A program made the position numbers and the translations under genes. A stretch of 64,000 nucleotides of DNA from RI-153 sp041391225 (GTDB lineage: Bacteria > Chloroflexota > Anaerolineae > Caldilineales > Caldilineaceae): positions 105,436 through 169,435 of the forward strand of contig JAWKOL010000013.1 of assembly GCA_041391225.1 (NCBI GenBank), in the 5' to 3' direction. The notes below the pieces were generated by a model. The model was not told where the DNA came from. It was given only the letters and a program-made list of their open reading frames with translations, and ran no database searches. Positions within the stretch are counted from its first letter, which is position 1. Every line of letters starts with the position of its first letter. Shown one piece after another: positions 1 through 8,074 of this stretch.

Positions 1-264
1 CGCACGCGCAACATCCAGGCCAGTCCCCATGTCAGCCTGTCTTTGCCCGACCCCATGAACGTCTTCATCCTCGAAGGCGTGGCCCGCTTTGCGCCGGAGA
101 TGGAGACGGAACTGGCGCCGTTCTTCCAGGCCAAATACGATTGGAACATCACCACCGACGCCGAATACGACACGATCATCGCCGTCGATCCGCGGCGGGC
201 GATGGCGTGGGGCAGTCATGGCGAGGGGCGCTGGTCGTTCGAGCTGAACCCAAAGCATCGATGA
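1..264 (+). CDS. Pyridoxamine 5'-phosphate oxidase-like flavin-binding protein, 3' fragment
   Basis: The reading frame is open from the first base of the window to the TGA at 262-264, so the start lies to the left; 87 residues are visible. The segment RTRNIQASPHVSLSLP matches the strand pattern of FMN/F420-binding split-barrel proteins of the PNPOx superfamily, where a K/R-T-R-N stretch is followed by a short beta strand, and the end (WSFELNPKHR) looks like a normal C-terminus. Substrate and cofactor cannot be decided from the fragment. Its stop overlaps an ATG at 261 (ATGA), but the next gene more likely starts at 300. Confidence 0.6.
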   Translation, partial: RTRNIQASPHVSLSLPDPMNVFILEGVARFAPEMETELAPFFQAKYDWNITTDAEYDTIIAVDPRRAMAWGSHGEGRWSFELNPKHR

Positions 265-299
265 TCCACGAAGAAATCGAACTGACGGAGGCGACACGC

Positions 300-1175
300 A
301 TGGACGCGATTGAACACAAGACCATCAGCACCAACGGCATCAATCTGCACGTGGCGCAGGCCGGCTCGACCGATGGCGAATTGGTGATCCTGTTGCACGG
401 CTTTCCGGAGTTTTGGGCGGGGTGGAAGGCGCAGATCCCGGCGTTGGCCGAGGCCGGTCTGCGCATCTGGGCGCCGGATCAGCGAGGCTACAACCTCAGC
501 GACAAGCCCAAGGACGTCGCTGCCTACAACCTGGACGAGCTGGCCAAAGACGTCATCGGCCTGATCGACGCAGCGGGGGAGGATCGCGCATACGTGGTTG
601 GTCACGATTGGGGCGCGGCGGTGGCATGGTGGGTCGCCATCAACTACCCCGACCGGGTGAAAAAGCTGGCGATCCTCAACGTGCCGCACCCTTCGGTGAT
701 GTTCAAGACGCTACGATCAACGCCCCAGCAGATGCTCAAAAGCTGGTACATCTTCTTTTTCCAGATTCCGCGGCTACCCGAGTTCCTGATCAGCCGCGGC
801 AATTGGCGCGCCGGCGCGCAGATGATGCAAAACAGCGCCAATGTCGGCACATTCAGCCCCGCGCACCTGGACGCCTACCGCAAAGCGTGGTCGCAGCCCG
901 GCGCGTTTACAGCGATGATCAACTGGTACCGCGCCCTCATGCGTCACCAGCCCCCACGCCGCGGACCGAGCCGCGTCACTGTCCCCACGCTGATGATCTG
1001 GGGCGCCCACGATGTGGCGCTGGATCGCAGCATGGCCCAGCCCAGCATCGACTACTGCGACGAAGGCAAACTCGTCTTCGTGGAAGACGCCACCCACTGG
1101 GTCCAGCACGACAAGCCCGAATTGGTGAATCGGCTGCTTCTAGATTTCTTGTCGGATGGCAAAAATTCCTGCTAG
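300..1175 (+). CDS. Alpha/beta hydrolase, epoxide hydrolase-like
   Basis: This 291-residue protein has the alpha/beta-hydrolase layout of soluble epoxide hydrolases and haloacid dehalogenases. It shows the oxyanion-hole motif HGFPEFW near residue 30, the nucleophile elbow VVGHDWGA with Asp as nucleophile near residue 105, a cap region containing NWYR, and the catalytic-base segment DATHWVQHDKPE near the C-terminus. An Asp nucleophile argues for epoxide hydrolase or dehalogenase rather than esterase activity. The ATG at 300 was chosen because GGAGG lies at 287-291, eight bases upstream; the ATG at 261 has no such site. The substrate is unknown. Confidence 0.8.
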   Translation: MDAIEHKTISTNGINLHVAQAGSTDGELVILLHGFPEFWAGWKAQIPALAEAGLRIWAPDQRGYNLSDKPKDVAAYNLDELAKDVIGLIDAAGEDRAYVVGHDWGAAVAWWVAINYPDRVKKLAILNVPHPSVMFKTLRSTPQQMLKSWYIFFFQIPRLPEFLISRGNWRAGAQMMQNSANVGTFSPAHLDAYRKAWSQPGAFTAMINWYRALMRHQPPRRGPSRVTVPTLMIWGAHDVALDRSMAQPSIDYCDEGKLVFVEDATHWVQHDKPELVNRLLLDFLSDGKNSC

Positions 1176-1306
1176 ACTTTCGCTACCAACAAGAGTAAAG
1201 TAAAGATAGCACGTACGTGTTCCCACAACTTTCTCTCGCGTGAAGTATGTAAAACCAAATAACGTGTCGTCTGTGGATCTCGAACAGTCAAAGGAGGTAT
1301 CCCCCA

Positions 1307-1972
1307 ATGTCTCTTGTACGAAATGTTCTGGCGAACAGGCAAGTCTTCCGCAGTCGAGGAATATGGACGCGCCTGACGTTGGCGCTGATCGTGGCGTCGC
1401 TTGTCACCGTGGGGTTCGTCACCACGCCGGCCGTCGCTGCGCCTAAAGACGTGGATGTCGAAGCGCCCAGCTATTCGGTCTACTACATCGTGCAGCCGGG
1501 TGACACACTGTCGGCCATCGCCCGCCGCTACGGCACCACAGTGACGGCGATTGCGAATGCCAACGGCATCAGCAACCCCAGCAAGATCTATGTCGGTCAG
1601 CGGCTCTACATCCCCAGCGGCAGTGTGGGCAGCCCCTCGACACCGTGGCCGGTGGACAGCATCTACTACATCGTCAAGCCGGGTGATACGCTGTCGGGAT
1701 TGGCGCGACGCTACAACACCACCGTCCAGGCCATTGCGCGGGCAAACGGCATCTCCAACACCAGCTATATCTGGGTGGGGCAACGGCTGATCATGCCCAC
1801 CGGCTATGCCTACCCGCCGTCGGTCTACGGTTTTTACTACACCGTCAAGCCCGGTGACACACTGAGCAGCATCGCCAAGTGGTACGGCATCAACATGTAC
1901 AGCCTGGCCGCGGTGAACGGGATCAGCAACATCAGCTACATCTACGTGGGGCAGAGGCTCTACATTCCGTAG
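1307..1972 (+). CDS. Secreted protein with three LysM domains
   Basis: This 221-residue protein has a basic N-terminus, a hydrophobic segment at about residues 22-44 and a likely signal-peptidase site after AVAA. Three LysM repeats follow at about 51-94, 115-158 and 175-221, each opening with Y-x-V-x-PGDTLSxxA. LysM domains bind GlcNAc-containing glycans such as peptidoglycan, so a wall-associated role is likely. No catalytic domain is present. The start is supported by AAGGAGGT at 1291-1298. A strong terminator lies about 70 bases after the stop, so this is probably a single-gene transcript. Confidence 0.85.
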   Translation: MSLVRNVLANRQVFRSRGIWTRLTLALIVASLVTVGFVTTPAVAAPKDVDVEAPSYSVYYIVQPGDTLSAIARRYGTTVTAIANANGISNPSKIYVGQRLYIPSGSVGSPSTPWPVDSIYYIVKPGDTLSGLARRYNTTVQAIARANGISNTSYIWVGQRLIMPTGYAYPPSVYGFYYTVKPGDTLSSIAKWYGINMYSLAAVNGISNISYIYVGQRLYIP

Positions 1973-2043
1973 ACGTGATGCGTGATTCGTGGTAGAGGAT
2001 GATTCGCCGCGGTTTGGGGCGATCTTCGTTTACGTATCTACTT

Positions 2044-2077
2044 GCCCGATCCAGATCTGGATCGGGCATTTCTTTTT
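2044..2077 (+). terminator. Rho-independent terminator after the LysM gene
   Basis: A perfect 12-base-pair inverted repeat (GCCCGATCCAGA/TCTGGATCGGGC) at 2044-2067 is followed by ATTTCTTTTT. It lies downstream of the LysM stop and upstream of the next plus-strand gene. Confidence 0.85.
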
Positions 2078-2213
2078 CGGCTGCGTTGGGGGTCGCGTTC
2101 TATCCCATCTCGTTTGGCATTCACGGTGCGCGCAGACAATTCCCTCCAGCGGCTGGTTCTGCTACAATCTGTGCGTTCAACGAAATCACACAGCACAAGA
2201 TCAAGGCGGATCT

Positions 2214-2666
2214 ATGCAGCTATCGTCTCTATTTCAGAGTGCGTTGGCCGTTGCTTTGCTGGCTGCGGTGGGGAATGCACTCTTCGTGTTTGGGCAGCGG
2301 CGCGCCGAAATTGCGGCCAATCCGTTTGTCTTCATCTTCGCCGTGTTGTTGGTCTGCATCGGCCTCTTCGCGGTGACAATCCCATTCTTCGACCGGTCGG
2401 ATTTGGGCGGCTTTGTGCGGCGCAACCTGATCTGGATCGCGATCAGTGGCTTCGGCTTCTACCTCACTTTTGTGGGCTTCTACTTTCTGTACACACGTCA
2501 TGGCGCGTCGTACTACGTACTCTACGCCGTGCTCTCGATCCTCACAACATCCGTCTTGGTAGGGTTGATCATCTTTCGCGAACAGATCAACGGCTTCCAC
2601 CTCGCCGCCATCGGCGCTGCGCTTTTGTCCGTCATCCTCTTCGGCCTAGGACAGTTCCGCTCATGA
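2214..2666 (+). CDS. Half-size EamA/DMT-type membrane protein
   Basis: This 150-residue protein has four or five hydrophobic helices. The last two (YVLYAVLSILTTSVLVG and the segment around AAIGAALLSVILFGL), separated by an FREQINGF loop, look like the end of an EamA domain in the drug/metabolite transporter superfamily. Its length is about one EamA unit, so it would need to dimerise. The ATG at 2214 was preferred over in-frame upstream starts because the terminator at 2044 lies before it and the upstream translation is not membrane-like. The stop overlaps the next start as ATGA. Confidence 0.6.
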   Translation: MQLSSLFQSALAVALLAAVGNALFVFGQRRAEIAANPFVFIFAVLLVCIGLFAVTIPFFDRSDLGGFVRRNLIWIAISGFGFYLTFVGFYFLYTRHGASYYVLYAVLSILTTSVLVGLIIFREQINGFHLAAIGAALLSVILFGLGQFRS

Positions 2667-3562
2667 CTTATCCCGTCTACCCTATCGATCTTCAGTGTCA
2701 TTCCACCTTTTCCGATGGCACAGAGACACCCACCGAACTGGTAACGCACGCAGCCAGGCTTGGCATCGGCGTGCTGGCGATCACCGATCACGACAGCGTC
2801 CTCGGCGTGGCCGAAGCGCTGGACGCAGGTGCGCAACATGGCGTTCACGTGATCCCCGCCATCGAGTTCAGCACCACCAGCGACCGCGCCCGCGATTTTC
2901 TCGATATCAACATCCTGGGCTACGGCCTCCGCCACGAGGACGATGCCCTGCTCGACACGCTCACCACTGTCATCGAGGCCCGCGTCGAGCAAAAGATCCG
3001 CCAAATCGAGAAGTTGCAAGGGTACGGCGTCCACGTGCCGGTGGACGAGGTGCTGGCGCTGGCCGGCGGCGTACCGGGTCGCCCCCACATCGCCCAGGTG
3101 GCGCTCAAACACAACCCCAGCCGCTTCTCATCGCTCTCCGACGTCTTCGCCCAGTTCCTGGCCGCGGACGCGCCCAACTCGGTCTACGTCACCCGTTCGT
3201 TCAGCCTCACGGTGGAAGCCGCTATCGAGCTGACCCACGCTGCCGGCGGCGTGGCCGTCCTGGCGCACCCGGGCATCTACCACCGCGTGCGCGACATCGA
3301 CGCCGCCATCCACCGCATGATCGACGCTGGCCTCGACGGCATCGAGATCCACTATCCTTATGCGAAAGAGACGCGGCGCAGCCTACCCGGCGCGTCGCCC
3401 GCCCAACTGACAACGCACTTCGCCGAAATCGCCCGTCGCCACAATCTGCTCGTCACCGGCGGCAGCGACTACCACGGCGAACGCAAGACCATTCACCTGG
3501 GCGAAGCCGGCCTCACCCTGGCGCAGTGGCAGCGTCTCCAGGAACGGGCAGGCTGGGCATGA
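2663..3562 (+). CDS. PHP-domain phosphoesterase (RNase AM / nucleoside 3',5'-bisphosphatase-like)
   Basis: This 299-residue protein carries the metal-binding PHP signatures DLQCHSTFSDG near the N-terminus, ITDHDS near residue 45, IPAIEFS near residue 70, AHPG in the middle and GSDYHG near the C-terminus. This arrangement matches the YciV/TrpH group that hydrolyses 3',5'-bisphosphonucleotides or trims RNA 5' ends. The start overlaps the preceding stop and its own stop overlaps the next start (ATGA in both cases), so translation of the three genes is probably coupled. The PHP fold is clear; the exact substrate is inferred from the family. Confidence 0.85.
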   Translation: MTYPVYPIDLQCHSTFSDGTETPTELVTHAARLGIGVLAITDHDSVLGVAEALDAGAQHGVHVIPAIEFSTTSDRARDFLDINILGYGLRHEDDALLDTLTTVIEARVEQKIRQIEKLQGYGVHVPVDEVLALAGGVPGRPHIAQVALKHNPSRFSSLSDVFAQFLAADAPNSVYVTRSFSLTVEAAIELTHAAGGVAVLAHPGIYHRVRDIDAAIHRMIDAGLDGIEIHYPYAKETRRSLPGASPAQLTTHFAEIARRHNLLVTGGSDYHGERKTIHLGEAGLTLAQWQRLQERAGWA

Positions 3563-4713
3563 TCCAAACACCCACCGCTGCGCCGCTCTACCGCCCCACC
3601 TGGCTGGAAATCGACCTCGCCGCGCTGCGCAACAACGTGCAACTGCTACGCCGTCACGTGGGCGCAGATCGCACGCTCTTCGCCGTGGTCAAGGCCAACG
3701 CCTACGGGCATGGCGCCACGCTCATCGCGCCTGCGGCCCTTGCCGCCGGCGCCGACCGGCTGGCCGTAGCCGCGGTCAACGAAGCCATCGAGCTGCGTCA
3801 GGCCGGCATCGACGCGCCCATCCTGGTGATGGGCTACACACCGGGTTGGCAGGCCGAGGCGCTACTCCGCTACGATCTAACCGCCGTCCTCTACGATTTG
3901 GAGGTCGCCCGTCACTTCGACGCCGCGGCCCGCGCCCAAGGACAGCGCATCCGCGTCCACGTCAAAGTGGACACCGGGATGCGCCGCCTTGGCCTCTTCC
4001 CCGCCGACACGCCGGCCTTCCTGACCGAAACCGCACAATTGCCTGGGCTGGACGTGGAAGGTCTCTACACCCACTTCAGCACCGCCGACGACGCCGACAA
4101 GTCCCACACCCAGCAGCAGCTTGCGCAACTCGAAGCGCTCCTCGGCACCCTCACCGCCCAGGACCGGCGACCACGGCTGGTCCACAGCGCCAACCTGCGG
4201 CCACGCTCACGGTGACCGGCAGCCACTTCAACGGCGTGCGCTGCGGCATTTCGATTTACGGCCTGCACCCCAGCCCCGAAGCGTCGCTGCCGACGGGATT
4301 CCGTCCTGTGCTGCGGTGGGTGGCGCAGGTGGCGCAGGTCAAGGCGCTGGCGGCGGGCGATGCGGTCTCCTACGGCAACACCTACATCGCCGACCGCGCG
4401 CACCATTGCCGTCATCCCCGTGGGGCTACGCCGACGGCTTCCCGCGCAGCCCGCGCACGTGGGGTCACGTCCTTGTTGGCGGGCAATTTGCGCCGATCCG
4501 TGGCCGCGTCTGCATGGATCAGACCATGATCGACGTCACCGAGATTTTGGAAGACGGTGGATCTGTGCGCGCGGGCGACGAAGTCGTGCTCATCGGCGCC
4601 AGGGGATGAGCGTCCGCGCGGAGGACGTCGCCGCCCAATTGGAAACGATCAACTACGAAGTCGTCAGCCGTCTCATGGCGCGGCTGCTGCGGATAGTGGT
4701 GATTAGTGATTAG
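3559..4713 (+). pseudogene. alr: Alanine racemase, interrupted by four frameshifts
   Basis: Translation from 3559 gives the PLP-binding N-terminus of alanine racemase (VVKANAYGHGA, PLP lysine near residue 38) and continues to about 4190 in one frame. It then resumes in a second frame (FNGVRCGISIYGLHP), briefly in the first frame (TIAVIPVG near 4405), in the third (YADGFPRSPRTWGH and GRVCMDQTMIDVT, with the second-site region) and back in the first (EDVAAQLETINYEVVSR) to the stop at 4711-4713. All family blocks are present in order, so small indels in the assembly are more likely than decay. The enzyme makes D-alanine for peptidoglycan. The last residues come from an intergenic repeat word. 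Confidence 0.85.
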
Positions 4714-4714
4714 T

Positions 4715-4836
4715 CAATGTCATTAAGTTAAGCGCGGAGTGAGCACCCCAGGTGCGGGTCTACACGAGTACAGCCGCACGAGGGCGTGCTTTCTCCGCGG
4801 ATTTTCGACGGTTGGTCGCTTAACTTAATGACATTG
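4715..4836 (+). repeat. MITE-like element, copy A (122 bp)
   Basis: The element begins with CAATGTCATTAAGTTAAGCG and ends with its exact reverse complement (20 bp terminal inverted repeats). The interior is itself an imperfect palindrome built on CGGAGTGAGCAC and GTGCGG. Copy B at 31316-31438 matches its reverse complement over nearly the whole length. Both sides carry GGTGATTAGTGATT, as expected for a target duplication or for insertion into an iterated word. It contains no coding sequence. Confidence 0.8.
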
Positions 4837-4972
4837 GGTGATTAGTGATTGGTGATTGGGTCCCTGGTGAGCGCACGAATTCTCGATCCTTGATGGTGCA
4901 ACACCATGTCGAACGCTCATCCCTTCGCCAATAGACCACCCAATCACCACTCACAAATCACCAATCACTCAC
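4837..4972. repeat. Palindrome of iterated TGATTAGTGATTGG words
   Basis: The left arm is made of GATTAGTGATTGGTGATTGG units, and the right arm at about 4938-4970 is their degenerate complement (CCCAATCACCACTCAC and following). The arms are separated by about 70 unrelated bases. This is one of many such arrays in the gaps of this window. Confidence 0.65.
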
Positions 4973-4985
4973 CGGAGGTGAACAC

Positions 4986-5654
4986 TTGCAAAAGAAAGCG
5001 GAGTTTGTCTACGCGGCGTTGGTGGAAGCCTACGGTGAGCCGGCGTGGAAGCCCGGCGAAGATCCTGTAGACGAGCTGATCTGGACGATCCTCAGCGCCA
5101 ACACCAACGACACAAACAGCGGGCGCGCTTTTCACACCCTCAAGGAACGTTTCGGCGACGACTGGGATGCCGTGCGCACTGCCCCGTTGGATGCGGTCAA
5201 AGACGCCATCCGCGTGGCGGGGATGTACAACCAGAAGGCCCCCAACCTCGTCGCCTCGCTGGAGAAGCTCAAGCAAGAACGCGGACAGTACAGCTTGGAC
5301 GATCTGCCCGAAATGCCCGTGGACGAAGCACAACGTTACCTGGAAAGCTTCCCCGGTGTTGGCCACAAGACGGCCAGCATTGTGTTACTCTTCTGCTTCA
5401 ACATGGCCGCCTTCCCCGTAGACACCCAAATCCAGCGCCAAACCCAGCGCCTTGGCCTCAGCGACCGCAAAGCTTCCCCGGCCAAGATCAAAGCGATCTG
5501 GGAGTCACTGCTGCCGCCGGAAACGTTCTACGCGCTGCACCTCAACCTGATCCGTCATGGCCGCGAGATCTGCGATGCACGCAACCCGCGCTGCGAACTC
5601 TGCGTACTCCAGACACAGTGTGACTACTTTCAGGGCAAAAATGAGTGGGGATAA
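4986..5654 (+). CDS. nth: Endonuclease III-family DNA glycosylase
   Basis: This 222-residue protein has the helix-hairpin-helix motif LESFPGVGHKTASIVLLF with the catalytic lysine, the aspartate in FPVDTQIQR, and a C-terminal 4Fe-4S cluster with C-x6-C-x2-C-x5-C spacing (CDARNPRCELC and following). These are the residues of bifunctional Nth-type glycosylase/AP lyases in base-excision repair. Translation begins at a TTG; the strong GGAGGTG at 4974-4980 fixes this start. The gene stands alone between repeat arrays and its stop lies in a twice-repeated GGGGATAAAGAC word. Confidence 0.88.
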   Translation: MQKKAEFVYAALVEAYGEPAWKPGEDPVDELIWTILSANTNDTNSGRAFHTLKERFGDDWDAVRTAPLDAVKDAIRVAGMYNQKAPNLVASLEKLKQERGQYSLDDLPEMPVDEAQRYLESFPGVGHKTASIVLLFCFNMAAFPVDTQIQRQTQRLGLSDRKASPAKIKAIWESLLPPETFYALHLNLIRHGREICDARNPRCELCVLQTQCDYFQGKNEWG

Positions 5655-5700
5655 AGACAATGAGGGGGATAAAGACGAGGAAGAATGATCGACGAAGGAA

Positions 5701-5785
5701 AGAGGAGAGGGACACGGATTTCAGGATTTCCAGGACGGCGGACTTTCCTGTCCTGCGAATCCCCGCAATCCGTGTCCCTCTCTTA
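5701..5785. repeat. Palindrome built on AGAGGGACACGGATT
   Basis: The left arm (GAGAGGGACACGGATT, then TTCCAGGAC) and the right arm (GTCCTG, then AATCCGTGTCCCTCTC) are complementary around a short loop. The same word recurs near 21500, 27240 and 60810-60950. Confidence 0.7.
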
Positions 5786-5813
5786 TGTTCTCCGCGTTCA
5801 GCGCCGAGTACGC

Positions 5814-5840
5814 AAAAAGGCCACCACGGGTGTGGTAGCC
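5814..5840 (-). terminator. Terminator of rpsT
   Basis: Read on the minus strand, GGCTACCAC and GTGGTGGCC form a stem around ACCC, followed by TTTTT. It lies about 75 bases after the rpsT stop. Confidence 0.75.
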
Positions 5841-5915
5841 TTTGCGTTTACAGCTTGGTTTTCAGTCTACGCATTGACGCCTGAATGTTGGCGACGTCTG
5901 CGGTGCATCCGAAGC

Positions 5916-6185
5916 TTACGCCTCGGCGCCGACCTTGTGCAGGGCGTGCATCAGGCGGCTCTTGCGGCGGGCGGCGTTGTTGCTGTGGATCACACCCTTC
6001 TGCGCAGCCTTGTCCAGCGCCTTCACGGCCTTGGCCACGGCTTCATTGGCGCCGGCGTCACCGGCTTCGATCAACGCGCGGGCCTTCTTCACGGCGGTGC
6101 GGGCGCTGCTGCGGTACACACGATTGCGGGTGTAGCGCTTTTCGGCCTGTCGCGCACGCTTCTCAGCAGATTTTGTATTCGGCAT
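5916..6185 (-). CDS. rpsT: Small ribosomal subunit protein bS20
   Basis: This 89-residue, lysine/arginine/alanine-rich protein opens with MPNTKSAEKRARQAEKR and contains SSARTAVKKARALIEAG and NNAARRKSRLMHALHK, the conserved blocks of S20, which binds 16S rRNA in the small subunit. The ATG at 6185 was chosen over an upstream in-frame start because it restores the normal N-terminus and has AAGGGA just upstream. It is monocistronic, with its own terminator. Confidence 0.95.
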   Translation of the reverse strand: MPNTKSAEKRARQAEKRYTRNRVYRSSARTAVKKARALIEAGDAGANEAVAKAVKALDKAAQKGVIHSNNAARRKSRLMHALHKVGAEA

Positions 6186-6318
6186 GTCAACTTCCCTTCT
6201 GGATCGAACCTGCGGCGCAGGCACTGTTCAATGCGATATTGATATAGACAGATAATTGCTGTGTAAATGGGATGTTCAGTCCACAAGCGTAAATCTTAGC
6301 AAAGACAGGTGGATTTGT

Positions 6319-7061
6319 CTAATTCTCGGGCGGGTGATCAGGTGCTGGATTTTGCGCCGCTGTCGCCATCCCCCGCTGCCGACGTCGCTCCGTCTCTGTG
6401 CGCAGGACGTCGCGGAACGCTTCCTCCAGGTAGGGGAACGCCAGCCACACCGACGCCGCCCCAAACAGCGCCCCGGTGACAGTGCGCAGCCACCAGTGCT
6501 GCTGCGCAGGCCAATCAGTTGTGTCCCCCCGTCCAGCGCAATGGGGATGAGGAAGAGCGCGTAGATCTTCAACCCCGGCGAACGCGCTCGCCGCCGTACA
6601 AAGGCGAAGAGCAGCCCCGTCAACAGTACAGCGCCATAGATTGCCACATCACGCTGGCAGATCGCCACCTTGTAGCCGGTAGACTCATTGCCCACAAAAT
6701 AACGTTGTTGAAGCAGATTCAGCCCTGGCGTCATCCCCTGTGCTTCCAACGACTCAAGGCTGTAAAACGGCTCCTGGCCAAAGAGAAAGTAGCTGTGATC
6801 GGGCAATTGATGACAGGCGAACGAGTAGATCCCGTAGATCGCCTGCGCTGGGCGCGTCCAACCCAAAGAGAGGAACGTCGGCGCCATGAAGGGGAGCAGC
6901 AGATACAACGCCATCGCCGTGTTGATCAGCGCCAGCCAATGGCGAGCAATGCCCGTCACCAGCTGGTCGGCGCCCTTCGCCAGGCGGCTGCGCGTCAACT
7001 CTGCGCCCTGCGCGCCGGCGTACATATTCTCCGTATTTTGTGGTCGATTCTCCTGAGACAT
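6319..7061 (-). pseudogene. DUF2085 membrane protein, one frameshift
   Basis: The N-terminal two thirds show several membrane segments and the DUF2085 features FACHQLPDHSYFLFGQ, VAICQRDVAIYGAVLL and IPIALDGGTQLIG. Near 6500 the frame shifts; in the next frame the protein continues as WLRTVTGALFGAASVWL and ends at the TAG at 6319-6321. A single missing base explains this. The cysteines in CHQ and CQRD suggest a metal- or redox-related membrane protein, but the function of the family is unknown. The start at 7061 has a GGGAG ribosome site. Confidence 0.75.
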
Positions 7062-7153
7062 CCGGTGATTCTCCCTAACAATCAATCGTGTGCGTGGTCC
7101 AATCGCCCAATCTCACGATCACCCAATCTCTACTGCTAAAACAACGACAACGC

Positions 7154-7411
7154 CTACGCGCTCTCCGCCAGCCGCTGCAACTCGCGCCGCAACACAATCT
7201 GGCTGATCGGCGCCTTCAACGTCACCGTTTCGGCGCCTGTTGCGATCTCTACGACGGGGATCTCCAAAAAGTAGCGGGCGTGGAGCGATTCGTCGCCGGT
7301 GATATCCTGCGTCGCCAGCGAGAAGTTGAACTTCCACTGTAAATCGTCTAATTCCTGGCCAACGGCCTCACACAGCAAGCAGTCGGGCTTGGTGTAGAAC
7401 GTCACACGCAT
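7154..7411 (-). CDS. Glutaredoxin-like (DUF836) thiol protein
   Basis: This 85-residue protein starts MRVTFYTKPDCLLCEAV, placing a CxxC motif right after the first beta strand. It also has a cis-proline-like IPVVEI strand near residue 50, which gives a minimal thioredoxin fold. Proteins of this small glutaredoxin-like family are often found near thiol-redox or cytochrome maturation genes, and here the gene follows tlpA. A terminator separates the two, so it is probably transcribed from its own promoter. The redox partner is unknown. Confidence 0.75.
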   Translation of the reverse strand: MRVTFYTKPDCLLCEAVGQELDDLQWKFNFSLATQDITGDESLHARYFLEIPVVEIATGAETVTLKAPISQIVLRRELQRLAESA

Positions 7412-7437
7412 GGGGGGATCGGCTTTCTAGCTGTCAT

Positions 7438-7471
7438 AAAAAGCCAGGACAGGCCACTGACCTGTCCTGGC
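7438..7471 (-). terminator. Terminator of the ccdA-tlpA transcript
   Basis: An 11-base-pair stem (GCCAGGACAGG/CCTGTCCTGGC) at 7443-7471 is followed on the minus strand by TTTTT. It begins about 27 bases after the tlpA stop. Confidence 0.85.
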
Positions 7472-7497
7472 AGGGTATCTCGAAGTATCGAAGCGGC

Positions 7498-8070
7498 TTA
7501 CCGGAGCTTGGCGACCTGTTCGGCCAGCAATGCAGGCGTCAGGATGCCGTCGACGCGGCCAACGATCACACCGTCGGCGTCCACGAAAAGGGTGGTCGGC
7601 AGGCCGCGCACCGCATACGCCCGCTGTACATCGCCGTCCGTGTCCATCGGTACGGCCATCGTCATTTCGAAGGCGTCGGCGAAAGGCGTCACCGTTTCCA
7701 CGTCTTCCTGCACATTGACGGCGAGGACGGCGATCTCGGGGTGCTCGTGGTGTAGTTTCACCAGTTCGGGCATCTCCGCCCGGCAAGGACCGCACCACGT
7801 GGCCCAGAAGTTGATCACCGCGGGCCTGTCCAACGCCGACAGCGACGATCCCTCGTCACCGGGCAGCAGGAAAGCGAAGTCGGGGGCTGTCTTCCCCACC
7901 GAAGGGTCACCCTCGCCCAGCAGACGCGCTGCCGGATATCCTCGGCCCAGGCCGGTGGGGAAGGCATCGAACGCAACCGGCGTGAAGTCCGCTTGCACGC
8001 TCGATCCCCCGCAGGCGGCAAGCACAAGCAGCGCCATACCCAGCAGCACAAGCTGTATGCGTCTTGTCAT
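7498..8070 (-). CDS. tlpA: TlpA/ResA-like thiol-disulfide lipoprotein
   Basis: This 190-residue protein has a lipoprotein signal (LLVLAACGG; lipid-modified Cys near residue 20) and a thioredoxin fold with the active site NFWATWCGPCRAEMP and the cis-proline loop RGLPTTLFVD. TlpA/ResA/CcmG proteins keep the CxxCH cysteines of apocytochrome c reduced on the outer face of the membrane, taking electrons from CcdA. The gene starts four bases after the ccdA stop and is the last gene of the ccm-linked run. Confidence 0.88.
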   Translation of the reverse strand: MTRRIQLVLLGMALLVLAACGGSSVQADFTPVAFDAFPTGLGRGYPAARLLGEGDPSVGKTAPDFAFLLPGDEGSSLSALDRPAVINFWATWCGPCRAEMPELVKLHHEHPEIAVLAVNVQEDVETVTPFADAFEMTMAVPMDTDGDVQRAYAVRGLPTTLFVDADGVIVGRVDGILTPALLAEQVAKLR

Positions 8071-8074
8071 CGCG

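Noticed and set aside
3559..4713. Programmed frameshifting in alr
   Set aside because: Four shifts in different directions within about 420 bases, with no slippery sequence or structure common to them, fit indel errors better.
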